Notes under the pieces: model-generated
What the model was told of the DNA's origin: nothing
What the model saw: only the letters and a program-made list of their open reading frames with translations
The model's database searches: none
Translations under genes and position numbers: made by a program
From: Sphaerochaeta halotolerans
GTDB taxonomy: Bacteria; Spirochaetota; Spirochaetia; Sphaerochaetales; Sphaerochaetaceae
Reading direction: 5' to 3'
Assembly (NCBI RefSeq): GCF_003429665.1
Contig: NZ_QUWK01000013.1
Span: 1-64,000, forward strand
DNA: 64,000 nt
In this document: positions 15,332 through 24,607 of the stretch, one piece after another
How positions within the stretch are numbered: the stretch's first letter is position 1
Layout of the letters: every line of letters begins with the position of its first letter

Positions 15332-15760
15332 ATGAATACTAGCCTTGGACACCTTGTCGCCATTCTCCACCGAAACAACCAGATGTATCTCAACACTCAC
15401 CTGAAAGCGTATGGCATTACCAGCGCTGAGGTGGGAATCCTCATGAACCTCTTTAAAGAAGAAGGGAAAACACAGGAAGAACTTTCCAAGTGGTTACACA
15501 TCGACAAGGCAGCAACTACACGTACGGTGCACACCCTTGAAGAGAAGGGAATCATCATACGTAAGCAAGATGACCGTGACCATCGATGCAACCGCATCTT
15601 TCTCACGGAGAAAGGAAAAACACTGGAAACCAAGGTAGTTCCCGTGGTTCTCGCTTGGAGTGATCATATCAGCAAGATTACCGGGAAAGAGACCTACAGC
15701 AGGCTCTGTAATGACCTTGCATCCATCTTCACTGCACTGAAAAAGGAGCCTATACAATGA
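15332..15760 (+). CDS. MarR-family transcriptional regulator
   Basis: A 142-residue winged-helix regulator: LNTHLKAYGITSAEVGILMN, KTQEELSKWLHIDKAATTRT (recognition helix) and the wing DDRDHRCNRIFLTEKG. The ATG at 15332 is chosen because a strong promoter ends 7 bases before it; an alternative TTG at 15296 would fall inside the -35 box. Its last codons overlap the MATE efflux gene by 4 bases, so it very likely represses its own operon until a drug-like ligand binds. Confidence 0.88.
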   Translation: MNTSLGHLVAILHRNNQMYLNTHLKAYGITSAEVGILMNLFKEEGKTQEELSKWLHIDKAATTRTVHTLEEKGIIIRKQDDRDHRCNRIFLTEKGKTLETKVVPVVLAWSDHISKITGKETYSRLCNDLASIFTALKKEPIQ

Positions 15761-17124
15761 GTACCACCCTCGAGAAAGAGAATCCTCTCGGCACCGAACC
15801 AATTTTCAAGCTCCTGGTCCGCTTCAGTGTTCCAGCCATCGTGGGAATGATGGTCAATGCACTCTACAATATTGTTGACCGGATCTACATCGGAAACAGC
15901 CCTTCCCTCGGAGCTGACGGTATTGCCGGTATCACCATTGCCTTCCCCATCATGATCATTCTGATGTCAATGGGGGCACTGTTTGGAATCGGTGGAGCAA
16001 CGCTCTTTTCCATTCGTTTAGGACAGAAAGAGAAAGGACAAGCACAAGAAGTGATGGGGAACGCCTTCTTCCTGCTTGTTGCCAGTGGGCTTACCTTCCT
16101 TGTACTCGGTCAGATCTTTCTCACTGATATACTCACCCTCTTCGGTGCCAGTGAGCAGGTACTTCCTTACGCAACCAATTACATGCGCATCATTTTCTTT
16201 GGAGCCATATTCCATGTAACCAATATGGGGATGAACAACTTCATACGTGCTGATGGAAACCCAAAGATTGCCATGCTTTCAATGTTCCTGGGTGCAGGCA
16301 CCAATATAGTCCTTGATCCTATTTTCATCTATGCCTTGGATTGGGGAATGGCAGGGGCTGCCATCGCCACGGTGATCAGCCAGATGGTCTCCTTCACCTG
16401 GGTACTCTCTTACTTCTTGGGGAAGCGCAGCAGAGTGAAGCTCAAACTGAGGGCCATCCGTCCCCAGCGTCACAATACTGCTTTGATCATAAGTCTGGGG
16501 TTGCCAGGCTTCGTACTCCAGATCACCAACAGCATCCTGAACGTAATCCTCAATAAAACCCTATTGCAGTATGGAGGGGATCTTGGCATCTCAGCCATGG
16601 GAATTGTCAACAGCCTGCACACCCTGCTCATCATGCCGGTTATTGGTATCAACCAAGGAGTACAGCCTCTGATCAGTTTCAATTTTGGGGCACAGAAATA
16701 TGACAGGGTAAAAGAAGCAACCAAGCTTGGCATTATCAGCGCAACCGTTGTTATCATGGTGGGATACCTTGCCACCCGGTTCTTTCCAACAGCCATGGTG
16801 GCGATGTTCAACCGTGACCCTGCACTCCTTGAGCTCGGTACAACTGCCCTGACACGGTGGTTCCTGCTAACCCCGCTGGTGGGGTTTCAGATTATTGCAG
16901 GAAACTTTTTCCAGGCTGTCGGAAAGAGCAGAATTGCACTCTTGCTCACGCTTTCAAGGCAGGGAATCTTCCTCATTCCTTCCATCCTACTCTTTGCACA
17001 CTTCTTTGGATTGCAGGGAATTCTCTATTCAGCACCAGTTTCCGATTTGCTCTCGTTCTTGCTGACCTCAATCTTCTTCATCCCAGGTATCAGGGACCTT
17101 GAGAAGAATGCTCGCATCATCTAG
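15757..17124 (+). CDS. MATE-family multidrug efflux transporter
   Basis: A 455-residue protein with 12 predicted membrane helices in two similar halves. The N-terminal signature is LLVRFSVPAIVGMMVNALYN followed by VDRIYIG, and the second-half start is LIISLGLPGFVLQITNSI. MATE proteins expel cationic drugs or metabolites in exchange for Na+ or H+. It is translationally coupled to marR. Its end overlaps by 4 bases the convergent accA gene. The substrate is unknown. Confidence 0.9.
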   Translation: MSTTLEKENPLGTEPIFKLLVRFSVPAIVGMMVNALYNIVDRIYIGNSPSLGADGIAGITIAFPIMIILMSMGALFGIGGATLFSIRLGQKEKGQAQEVMGNAFFLLVASGLTFLVLGQIFLTDILTLFGASEQVLPYATNYMRIIFFGAIFHVTNMGMNNFIRADGNPKIAMLSMFLGAGTNIVLDPIFIYALDWGMAGAAIATVISQMVSFTWVLSYFLGKRSRVKLKLRAIRPQRHNTALIISLGLPGFVLQITNSILNVILNKTLLQYGGDLGISAMGIVNSLHTLLIMPVIGINQGVQPLISFNFGAQKYDRVKEATKLGIISATVVIMVGYLATRFFPTAMVAMFNRDPALLELGTTALTRWFLLTPLVGFQIIAGNFFQAVGKSRIALLLTLSRQGIFLIPSILLFAHFFGLQGILYSAPVSDLLSFLLTSIFFIPGIRDLEKNARII

Positions 17125-18038
17125 CGGAAGCTCTGGGTCTTGGCGAATACCTCAAGCAGCGGTTGCCACCACTCTTTTCCTCCACTTACTTCCCCGATGC
17201 CTCGAATCTTTTTCAGCCGGTATCGCACAAGATGCTCAGGTGGTTTGCTGCAGAGGTTGTCAAGGTCACGAATTATGGTTTCCTTGATTAAACGAGCTGT
17301 TTCCTCAGGGCTCTTTTCCTCAATGATGTCATGGATGACCCCGAACTCTTTCAGGTGATGGCTGGTCATCTTCATGGCCTCAGCCGCTTCCTTGGCTTTC
17401 GAAGGATCACGGAGCAGGATGGAGGCAAAGCCCTCAGGGGTAATGACTGAATAGACTGCATTCTCCAACATGTAGAGCTTGTCTCCTATCCCAATTCCCA
17501 GAGCCCCTCCGCTACCACCTTCTCCGATGATAAAGCAAAGCACCGGAGTCTTGAGCGTTGAAAACACCTTCAGGTTTTGGGCAATGGCTTGCCCAATTCC
17601 CCGTTCTTCACTCCCCAAGCCAGGATATGCTCCCGGGGTATCTATGAAACAGACCACCGGACGGCCGAACTTTTCAGCTTGCTTGGCCAGACGCAATGCT
17701 TTGCGATATCCCTCAGGATTACTCATGCCATAGTTGCAAGAGACATTCTCCCTAAAATTGGCACCTTTTCTATTTCCGATAAAGGTGATCGCCCTTCCCT
17801 CTACCGTTCCGATTCCTCCGATCATGGCAGGATCGTCACCATAGGAGCGGTCCCCATGCAACTCCATGAACTGATCACAGATCATGGAAATAAAGGCCTT
17901 GGCACCGGGTCTTCCACTCTGGCGAGAGAGAAGCACACAATCCCAGGACGATTTTGCTTCAAACTTCTGATTATTGCTAAGCATGGATTCCATATGTTCT
18001 ACGGTTTCCTGCAGTACTTGTTTCTTTTCATCTGCCAT
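17121..18038 (-). CDS. accA: Acetyl-CoA carboxylase carboxyltransferase, alpha subunit
   Basis: A 305-residue AccA. Characteristic stretches are FMELHGDRSYGDDPAMIGGI, GMSNPEGYRKALRLAKQAEK, VVCFIDTPGAYPGLGSEERG and IGEGGSGGALGIGIGD. With AccD it transfers the carboxyl group from biotin to acetyl-CoA, giving malonyl-CoA. It is the last gene of the accBCDA operon, 3 bases after accD, with AGGAGGG 9 bases before ATG. Confidence 0.96.
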   Translation of the reverse strand: MADEKKQVLQETVEHMESMLSNNQKFEAKSSWDCVLLSRQSGRPGAKAFISMICDQFMELHGDRSYGDDPAMIGGIGTVEGRAITFIGNRKGANFRENVSCNYGMSNPEGYRKALRLAKQAEKFGRPVVCFIDTPGAYPGLGSEERGIGQAIAQNLKVFSTLKTPVLCFIIGEGGSGGALGIGIGDKLYMLENAVYSVITPEGFASILLRDPSKAKEAAEAMKMTSHHLKEFGVIHDIIEEKSPEETARLIKETIIRDLDNLCSKPPEHLVRYRLKKIRGIGEVSGGKEWWQPLLEVFAKTQSFR

Positions 18039-18041
18039 GGG

Positions 18042-18812
18042 TTATGCCCTCCTTGTGTGGGTTTCGATCAAGAAGGAAAGGGTCTCTTTCAACTTCTTTC
18101 TCTCAACGATGGAATCGATGAAACCCTTCTCAAGCTGGAACTCCGAACGCTGGAACCCTTCGGGCAGTTTCTCCCCGATGGTTCCTTCTATTACTCTAGG
18201 CCCTGCAAATCCAATAATCGCCCCGGGTTCTGCAAGAATCACATCTCCCAGCATGGCAAAGGAGGCTGTCACCCCACCGGTGGTAGGATTGGTCAAGACC
18301 AAAAAGAGCGGGGTACGGGTCTCCTCCAAGAGGGCTGCAGTACTGGCAGTCTTTGCCATCTGCATCAGGCTGAAGATTCCCTCCTGCATCCGTGCCCCTC
18401 CACTTGCAGTGAAGAGAACCACAGGATCCCCAGTGAGGGCTCCCTCGACCATTGCCTGTGTGATTTTCTCACCCACCACCGAGCCCATACTACCCCCCAT
18501 GAAGGCAAAGGACATGATACCGACCACCACGGGTTTCCCCCCAATCGTACATCGGCCGATGGTAACAGCATCGCTCAGCGATGATTTCTTCTGGTTCTCT
18601 TTCAACTTCTCTTCATAGCCGGCAAGCGAGATGGGGTTCATCGACCGCATCCCGCTACTCATTTCCTTGAATGAGCCTTCGTCCGCAAACAGGGCAAGGC
18701 GTTCTGCAACGGTAAGCGGAAAATGATAATTGCAATATGGGCATATTTTGTGCTCCCCTACCTGTACATCTTTCTGGCACTGGGGGCATCGTTTCAAAAC
18801 TTCGTTTGACAT
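18042..18812 (-). CDS. accD: Acetyl-CoA carboxylase carboxyltransferase, beta subunit
   Basis: A 256-residue AccD. The N-terminal zinc ribbon is complete (Cys9, Cys12, Cys24, Cys27), followed by the carboxyltransferase core: GMRSMNPISLAGYEEKL, FAFMGGSMGSVVGEKI, SGGARMQEGI, and GFAGPRVIEGTIGEKLPEGF. It forms the heterotetramer with AccA. Somewhat shorter than the E. coli protein (304) because the C-terminal tail is missing, as in many bacteria. An AGGAGA ribosome site precedes ATG by 8 bases. Confidence 0.96.
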   Translation of the reverse strand: MSNEVLKRCPQCQKDVQVGEHKICPYCNYHFPLTVAERLALFADEGSFKEMSSGMRSMNPISLAGYEEKLKENQKKSSLSDAVTIGRCTIGGKPVVVGIMSFAFMGGSMGSVVGEKITQAMVEGALTGDPVVLFTASGGARMQEGIFSLMQMAKTASTAALLEETRTPLFLVLTNPTTGGVTASFAMLGDVILAEPGAIIGFAGPRVIEGTIGEKLPEGFQRSEFQLEKGFIDSIVERKKLKETLSFLIETHTRRA

Positions 18813-18815
18813 CTG

Positions 18816-20138
18816 TTACTTCTCCTGTTCACAAACCTTCTGGTAGAGGTCGGTTGTGAAGCGACCACCCCTGAACTGTTTGGAGGCGATGAGGCGTTTT
18901 TGCTCATCTAAATTGGTAGTAATCCCTTGGATGTTCACTTCCTCCAGGGCTCTGAGCATGACTGCAATACCCTGGTCCCTGTCCGGGGCCCAGATGATGA
19001 TCTTCGCCACCATCGAGTCATAGTAGGGACTTAGAATGGATCCAGCCTCAAGATGGGAGTCCACTCGTACAAAGGGGCCTGACGGCAGTTGAAGAGTGGT
19101 GATTACCCCAGCAGAGAGTGCATTGATCCTGCATTCAAGCGCATATCCAGAGATACGAATATCTTTCTGTTTGAAGGGTAGCTTCTTTCCTTGTGCTATC
19201 TTGATCTGGGCTTGTACCAGATCAAGGGAGCTTACCAGCTCACTCACTGGATGCTCAACCTGCAAACGTGCATTCACTTCCATGAAGTAGTAGGCATCAC
19301 GCTCAACAAGAAACTCCACGGTTCCTGCTCCGCGATAACCCAATTCCTTAAAAAGTCTCACAGAATCATGACACATCGCTTTTCTTAGACCTTCATCGAG
19401 GTTTGGGGAAGGGCTCTCTTCGAGTAGCTTCTGATGGTTTTTCTGCACTGAGCAGTCACGTTCCCCTAGGTGTACCACCCCGCCCTGCCCATCGGCCAAG
19501 AGCTGGATTTCTACATGACGAGGCTGTTCAAGGAACCGCTCCATATGCACCGAGGCATCCCCAAAAAAAGCAAGAGCCTCTTTTCGGGCCATCTGCAAGG
19601 ACTGCTCCAGCTGTTCCTCTTTCCTGACGATACGCATACCGCGTCCGCCACCCCCTGCGGCGGCTTTGAGGATGATTGGATAACCGATATGTTCAGCAGT
19701 TTTCTTTGCATCAGCGAGATCAACCAGTGCTTCACTGCTCCCCGGGGTTATGGGAATTCCAGCGGCAAGGGCAGCCTGACGGGCAGCAACCTTGTTACCA
19801 AGCAGTGCAATGGTCTCACTTCTCGGACCAATGAAAACGAGACCGGCGTCCTCCACCTGCTTTGCAAAATCAGCATTCTCTGAGAGAAACCCTACACCAG
19901 GGTGGATGGCATCACAACGAAGCGCACAAGCCGTAGTAATAATGTTCCGTACATTCAGGTAACTCTTGTCAGTAGGAGCCTCTCCAATGCAAACCGCCTC
20001 GTCTGCCATGGCAACCGGCATACCCTGGGCATCGGCAGTGGAATAGACAGCAACGGTTTTAATCCCCAAGTCGCGGCAAGCCCTGATAACGCGTACTGCT
20101 ATCTCTGCACGGTTTGCTACAAGCAATTTCTTGATCAT
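18816..20138 (-). CDS. accC: Biotin carboxylase subunit of acetyl-CoA carboxylase
   Basis: A 440-residue AccC. The biotin carboxylase N-domain (KKLLVANRAEIAVRVIRACR), the ATP-grasp glycine-rich loop (IILKAAAGGGGRGMRIV) and catalytic stretches such as FMEVNARLQVEHPVSE and the C-domain FVRVDSHLEAG are all present. It carboxylates the biotin carried by AccB. The start overlaps the accB stop by 4 bases. Confidence 0.96.
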   Translation of the reverse strand: MIKKLLVANRAEIAVRVIRACRDLGIKTVAVYSTADAQGMPVAMADEAVCIGEAPTDKSYLNVRNIITTACALRCDAIHPGVGFLSENADFAKQVEDAGLVFIGPRSETIALLGNKVAARQAALAAGIPITPGSSEALVDLADAKKTAEHIGYPIILKAAAGGGGRGMRIVRKEEQLEQSLQMARKEALAFFGDASVHMERFLEQPRHVEIQLLADGQGGVVHLGERDCSVQKNHQKLLEESPSPNLDEGLRKAMCHDSVRLFKELGYRGAGTVEFLVERDAYYFMEVNARLQVEHPVSELVSSLDLVQAQIKIAQGKKLPFKQKDIRISGYALECRINALSAGVITTLQLPSGPFVRVDSHLEAGSILSPYYDSMVAKIIIWAPDRDQGIAVMLRALEEVNIQGITTNLDEQKRLIASKQFRGGRFTTDLYQKVCEQEK

Positions 20139-20578
20139 AGTTTCTTGACCTTGAAAAGGGGTTGGCCAAATTCCACCAGCTGTTCAGGCTTGGCAAGGAT
20201 TTCCACAATTTCACAGGAGTACTCACACTCAAGCTGGTTCATGAGTTTCATTGCTTCTATCGTGCAGAGGACCTGCCCACGTTCTACCTTACTGCCTACC
20301 TGTACATAGGGAGGGGCATCGGGTGCAGGGGTCAAGTAAAAGGTTCCTACAATCGGGCTGGTGATGATCTCCAATTCCTCTGTATTGTCGGCAGTGGCCG
20401 GCGTTGGTTTCACTTGAGTTTCCTGAACGCTTTGTTTCATCGCTTTTACAGGCTCACCTACAACAGGTCTCTTCAGTTTTAGGGAGAAGCTTGAACAGGA
20501 AATCTCAAGCTCGCTTAAGGTGCTGGAATCAAATAGGGTAAGGACCTCACTGAGGTCCATGTGTTCAATACTATCCAT
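20135..20578 (-). CDS. accB: Biotin carboxyl carrier protein of acetyl-CoA carboxylase
   Basis: A 147-residue AccB. The N-terminal part (VLTLFDSSTLSELEIS) is followed by a Pro/Thr/Ala linker and the biotinyl domain with IEAMKLMNQ, where Lys111 takes biotin (usual motif EAMKM). ATG at 20578 is preferred over one 4 codons upstream because AGGA lies 5 bases before it. It is the first gene of the accBCDA operon and diverges from fabH. Confidence 0.95.
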   Translation of the reverse strand: MDSIEHMDLSEVLTLFDSSTLSELEISCSSFSLKLKRPVVGEPVKAMKQSVQETQVKPTPATADNTEELEIITSPIVGTFYLTPAPDAPPYVQVGSKVERGQVLCTIEAMKLMNQLECEYSCEIVEILAKPEQLVEFGQPLFKVKKL

Positions 20579-20657
20579 AGTGTTCCTCATAACAAGATGG
20601 GGATGGGATGTTGCAAAAGAACATCCAGACTAAAATTAATCATAACAATAAGGACTT

Positions 20658-20697
20658 ATAGTGTCAATGTTGACATTATTTCTCAAATTGTAATAAT
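20658..20697. promoter_or_regulatory. Shared acc/fab control region: palindrome over fabH -35
   Basis: Between accB and fabH the perfect arms TGTCAA and TTGACA, 2 bp apart (20662-20675), form a dyad whose symmetry extends three more pairs outward. The right arm is an exact -35 (TTGACA, 20670-20675) followed after 16 bp by AATAAT (20692-20697) toward fabH. A repressor here could control the two divergent operons together. No regulator gene is adjacent. Confidence 0.55.
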
Positions 20698-20735
20698 GAT
20701 ATACCTATGGTAGTATGTACACAAGGAGGAAGCCA

Positions 20736-21692
20736 TTGAAGCCTCCACAATCGATACACATCACCGCCCTTGGCAGTTACGCACCGACGAGGGTGGTAAC
20801 CAATAACGACCTGAGTGAGATGGTCGACACGAGTGATGCGTGGATTCAAAGTCACACAGGAATCAGGGAACGACATATTGCTGATGAAGAAGAATTAACC
20901 AGCAATCTCGCCTACCGAGCTATCGATGATTTGCTTGCAGGCTACAACCTGGAAGCATCCCATATTGATGGCATCGTGTGTGCAACTGCTACCCCTGACT
21001 ATCCAGGATTTCCTTCGGTTGCCTGCATGATTGCAGAACACTTCGGTATTACCGGACCAGCACTGGATGTAAGTGCCGGTTGTACAGGCTTCATCTATGC
21101 CCTGGAAGTAGCCAGAGCCATGATCGCCACCGGTTCCATGAAGAATGCACTGGTAGTAGGTGCAGAGAAACTTTCAAGCGTAGTGAACTGGAAGGACCGC
21201 AATACGTGCGTGCTTTTCGGCGACGGAGCTGGATGCGCACTGCTTGAGCCCTCTGAAGAGGGTGGAACAGGTTTTATCGACACCCTGCTCAAGGCAGAGG
21301 CTGCAGGAACCAAGGCACTGACCATTCATCCTAAGAATCATGCCATTGAAATGGATGGAAGGGCGGTCTACTCCTTTGCAGTGAGAACAATCGGGGCTAC
21401 CATCCTGGCACTGGTGGAACGAAATAATTTGTCTCTGGAATCCATTGACTGGATTGTTCCCCACCAAGCAAACCGGCGGATTATCCAAGCCTGTTCCAAA
21501 CGGTACGGGATTCCAGAAGAGAAGTTCTATATGAACATTGATCGCTATGCCAACACATCGGCGGCATCCATCCCACTCGCATTGCGAGAGATGGACAGAG
21601 CAGGTTTGCTCAAGAAAGGCCAAAATATCCTGCTGGTGGGATTTGGAGCCGGACTGACCTACGGAGGAACACTACTGACATGGACTCACTGA
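20736..21692 (+). CDS. fabH: Beta-ketoacyl-ACP synthase III
   Basis: A 318-residue KAS III. The catalytic triad is visible: Cys116 in DVSAGCTGF, His243 in WIVPHQANRRI and Asn273 in RYANTSAASIP. It starts fatty acid synthesis by condensing acetyl-CoA with malonyl-ACP. The start is placed at TTG 20736, because AAGGAGG lies exactly 6 bases upstream and the protein then begins as in the family; an ATG at 20715 lies before this ribosome site. It is the first gene of the fab operon and overlaps fabD by 13 bases. Confidence 0.95.
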   Translation: MKPPQSIHITALGSYAPTRVVTNNDLSEMVDTSDAWIQSHTGIRERHIADEEELTSNLAYRAIDDLLAGYNLEASHIDGIVCATATPDYPGFPSVACMIAEHFGITGPALDVSAGCTGFIYALEVARAMIATGSMKNALVVGAEKLSSVVNWKDRNTCVLFGDGAGCALLEPSEEGGTGFIDTLLKAEAAGTKALTIHPKNHAIEMDGRAVYSFAVRTIGATILALVERNNLSLESIDWIVPHQANRRIIQACSKRYGIPEEKFYMNIDRYANTSAASIPLALREMDRAGLLKKGQNILLVGFGAGLTYGGTLLTWTH

Positions 21693-22636
21693 TAGCACTC
21701 TACCCCGGACAGGGGTCCCAAAAACCAAAGATGGCCTTGGATCTTTATGATGCAAGCAAGCAAGTCAGGCATCTATTCACCCTTGCAAGCGAGGTAAGCG
21801 GACTCGATTTGTACCAATTGCTCGCTGATGGCAGTGAAGAGGATTTGAAACAGACCAAAGCTACCCAGCTGGCAGTAACCCTTGCCAGTCGTAGTGCATA
21901 CCTGAGGCTTCGTGAGCTTGGATTCTCCTTTACTGCCCATAGCGGGTTCAGCCTTGGGGAACTTTCTGCTTATGCAGGAGGAGGTCTCCTTGATGATGAA
22001 ACGCTCTTCACCCTGGTCGCAAAACGTGCTGCCTTGATGGATGAAGAAGCAAGAAAGATTGAGGAGACACAAGGGAAACTCGGAATGGCAGCTATCATTG
22101 GGCTTGATTATGCGACAGTTGAGCAAGCCTTGAGAGAGGCTCAAATACCTGGTGTTTACGCCTCGAATGACAACAGTGCTACGCAGGTGGTCATCGCTGG
22201 ATTACAGGAGAGCATCAGTAAAGGCAAGGAAGTACTACAAGCAAAGGGAGCCAGGAGAGTAATCCCCCTGAGGGTCTCCGGTCCGTTCCACACCCCCTTT
22301 ATGGAGGGCGCAACAGAGCCCTTCTCTGCCTTCCTAGAGACGCTCAAGTTTAAGAATCCCCACTCCTTGGTGATCTCAAGCGTGGATGGAACGGTCATTA
22401 GAAGTGCTCAGGAAGCAAAGGAGCATCTAGCAATGCAACTGGCAAAACCAGTGCGTTGGACAGAGGCAATGAAGCATCTCGCTTCCATCTCACAGGAAGA
22501 GCATGCACAGGTAGCTGAGGTCGGGTTTGGAACGGTGCTCAGTGGTCTGTGGAAAAACAGTAATGCGGCAATCCCTTGCCGGAATCTCGGCAGCGAGGAT
22601 GCAATCTGGGCATACAGAAAGGAAATGGAATCATGA
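21680..22636 (+). CDS. fabD: Malonyl-CoA:ACP transacylase
   Basis: A 318-residue transacylase that loads malonate on ACP. The N-terminal YPGQGSQKPKMALDLY and the nucleophile elbow GFSLGELSAYAGGG are clear; the catalytic Ser is in GFSLGE, and the second catalytic His is likely in VSGPFHTPFM. The residue before the nucleophile, His in the textbook GHSLGE motif, is Phe here, which is unusual. It overlaps fabG by 4 bases. Confidence 0.93.
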   Translation: MDSLIALYPGQGSQKPKMALDLYDASKQVRHLFTLASEVSGLDLYQLLADGSEEDLKQTKATQLAVTLASRSAYLRLRELGFSFTAHSGFSLGELSAYAGGGLLDDETLFTLVAKRAALMDEEARKIEETQGKLGMAAIIGLDYATVEQALREAQIPGVYASNDNSATQVVIAGLQESISKGKEVLQAKGARRVIPLRVSGPFHTPFMEGATEPFSAFLETLKFKNPHSLVISSVDGTVIRSAQEAKEHLAMQLAKPVRWTEAMKHLASISQEEHAQVAEVGFGTVLSGLWKNSNAAIPCRNLGSEDAIWAYRKEMES

Positions 22637-23337
22637 GTGAAAAGAAACACGCCTTGGTGACCGGAGGGTCACGGGGAATAGGAAGAACCATCATAGAGAC
22701 GTTGCTTGCCGAAGGATTCGAAGTTTGGTATCTCTCCAGGAGCAAGGCAGAAGGTCTGGAGGCGAACCATATCAGTTGCGATATGGCAAACCGAGGAAGT
22801 GTTGAAGCTGCACTGGAGACTGTGGTCTCTGAGGCAAAATACATCGATGTCCTGGTCAACAATGCCGGTATCACTCGCGATGGATTGATCATGCGGATGA
22901 AAGACGAAGCATGGGATGATGTCATTGCCGTCAACCTTACCTCAGTGTTCCTTACCTGTCGAAGGATTGGTCGTTTGATGGCAACCCAGCGCCGTGGTGC
23001 CATTGTCAACATCTCCAGTGTGGTAGGTATTGTCGGCAACGGTGGCCAGACCAACTATGCAGCAAGCAAGGCTGGTATCATTGGTTTCTCCAAGAGCCTT
23101 GCCAAGGAACTTGCAGGGAGAAATGTACGGGTCAATGTAGTCGCCCCAGGCTTCATTGGGACTGCCATGACCGAGGTTCTTTCTGAGAAGTTGAAGGACC
23201 AGATCAAGAGCCAGATTCCTCTCTCAAGAATTGGGAATACGGAAGAGGTTGCCCAGAGTGTGGCGTTCCTCGCAAGCGATAAAGCATCCTACATCACCGG
23301 CCAGGTTCTCGCGGTCGATGGCGGGATGGCAATGTAA
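22633..23337 (+). CDS. fabG: 3-oxoacyl-ACP reductase
   Basis: A 234-residue short-chain dehydrogenase/reductase. It has the cofactor motif VTGGSRGIGRTI, the structural NNAGI, and the catalytic Ser129, Tyr142 and Lys146 (NISS..., NYAASKAG). FabG reduces 3-oxoacyl-ACP with NADPH in chain elongation. ATG at 22633 overlaps the fabD stop (ATGA); a longer frame upstream lies inside fabD. Confidence 0.95.
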   Translation: MSEKKHALVTGGSRGIGRTIIETLLAEGFEVWYLSRSKAEGLEANHISCDMANRGSVEAALETVVSEAKYIDVLVNNAGITRDGLIMRMKDEAWDDVIAVNLTSVFLTCRRIGRLMATQRRGAIVNISSVVGIVGNGGQTNYAASKAGIIGFSKSLAKELAGRNVRVNVVAPGFIGTAMTEVLSEKLKDQIKSQIPLSRIGNTEEVAQSVAFLASDKASYITGQVLAVDGGMAM

Positions 23338-23350
23338 GGAGGAGAACAAG

Positions 23351-24595
23351 ATGGAACGTGTGGTAGTAACCGGCATGGGAACTGTCAACCCACTGGGAAC
23401 AGAGGTGGAACAGTTCTGGAAGCAGATACAGGCGGGATCCTGTGGCATTGACATGATCACCAAGTTTGATACAACCGACTATCCTGCCAAAATTGCTGGG
23501 GAAGTCAAGGATTTCGATCCCTCAGACCTGCTTGATCGCAAGGAACTCAGAGGCATGGCTGACTTCTCTACATTTGCCACCCATGCAGCCGTACAGGCAA
23601 TGAATCAAGCAAACCTAGAGAAAGGTTCCTTTGACCCCTATAGAAGTGGTGTATATATTGGGAATGGTATTGGAGGATTCGAAGTTGCAGAGGAGAACCT
23701 TGCCAAGCTTTTTAAGAGAGGTCCCCATGCAGTAGCACCGCTTACCATCCCCAAGCTTATCATCAATGAGGCTGCAGGAAATATTGCAATTCACTTTGGC
23801 ATACAAGGCCCCTGTCACACCACCGCCACTGCCTGTGCCTCCGGTACCGATGCAATCGGGGATGCATTCAACGCAATTCGTTTCGGATTGGTAGATATGG
23901 CACTGGCTGGTGGCACTGAGGCTGCCATAACACAACTCAGTGTTGCGGGGTTCTGCCGCCTGCAGGCATTGGCAACCAAGTACAATGACACACCCAAGAT
24001 TGCCAGTCGACCGTTCGACAAGGAACGCGATGGGTTTGTCATAGGAGAGGGAGCTGGCATGCTCGTGCTTGAATCTTTGTCACATGCGAAAAAGCGTGGT
24101 GCAACCATTCTTGGTGAGATTGCCGGCTACGGCATAACCTGTGATGCCTTCCACCTTACTGCTCCTAATCCAGAAGGGGAAGGAGCTGCCAGAGCAATGA
24201 AACAAGCAATCGAGATGGCAGGAGCAAGTCTTGATGAGGTGGATTATATCAATGCCCATGGCACAAGCACGGCAGCAAATGACTCCATGGAAACCAAGGC
24301 GATCAAGCGTGTATTCGGGGATGCAGCGTATAAACTCAAGGTCTCATCGACCAAATCTATGACCAGTCACCTGGTGGGAGCAGCGGGAGCAGTTGAAGCT
24401 ATCATCTGTCTGCTGGCCATTAGGGATCAGTACTTCCCCTGTACACTTAACCTAACTAATCCAGACAGTGAGTGTGATCTTGACTATGTACCAAATAAAG
24501 GTATGTATGGTACAATTCGCTATGCTGTCAGTAATTCTTTGGGCTTTGGTGGGCATAATGGTGTGCTTGTTTTTAAAGCCTATCAGGAAAGCTAA
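23351..24595 (+). CDS. fabF: Beta-ketoacyl-ACP synthase II
   Basis: A 414-residue elongating condensing enzyme. The protein begins MERVVVTGMGTVNPLGT; catalytic Cys162 lies in TACASGTDAIGDA, with the two His residues in INAHGTSTAAND and TSHLVGAAGAVE. ATG at 23351 has AAGGAGG 9 bases upstream. It lies 13 bases after fabG in the operon. Confidence 0.96.
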   Translation: MERVVVTGMGTVNPLGTEVEQFWKQIQAGSCGIDMITKFDTTDYPAKIAGEVKDFDPSDLLDRKELRGMADFSTFATHAAVQAMNQANLEKGSFDPYRSGVYIGNGIGGFEVAEENLAKLFKRGPHAVAPLTIPKLIINEAAGNIAIHFGIQGPCHTTATACASGTDAIGDAFNAIRFGLVDMALAGGTEAAITQLSVAGFCRLQALATKYNDTPKIASRPFDKERDGFVIGEGAGMLVLESLSHAKKRGATILGEIAGYGITCDAFHLTAPNPEGEGAARAMKQAIEMAGASLDEVDYINAHGTSTAANDSMETKAIKRVFGDAAYKLKVSSTKSMTSHLVGAAGAVEAIICLLAIRDQYFPCTLNLTNPDSECDLDYVPNKGMYGTIRYAVSNSLGFGGHNGVLVFKAYQES

Positions 24596-24607
24596 GGAGG
24601 AGAAATA

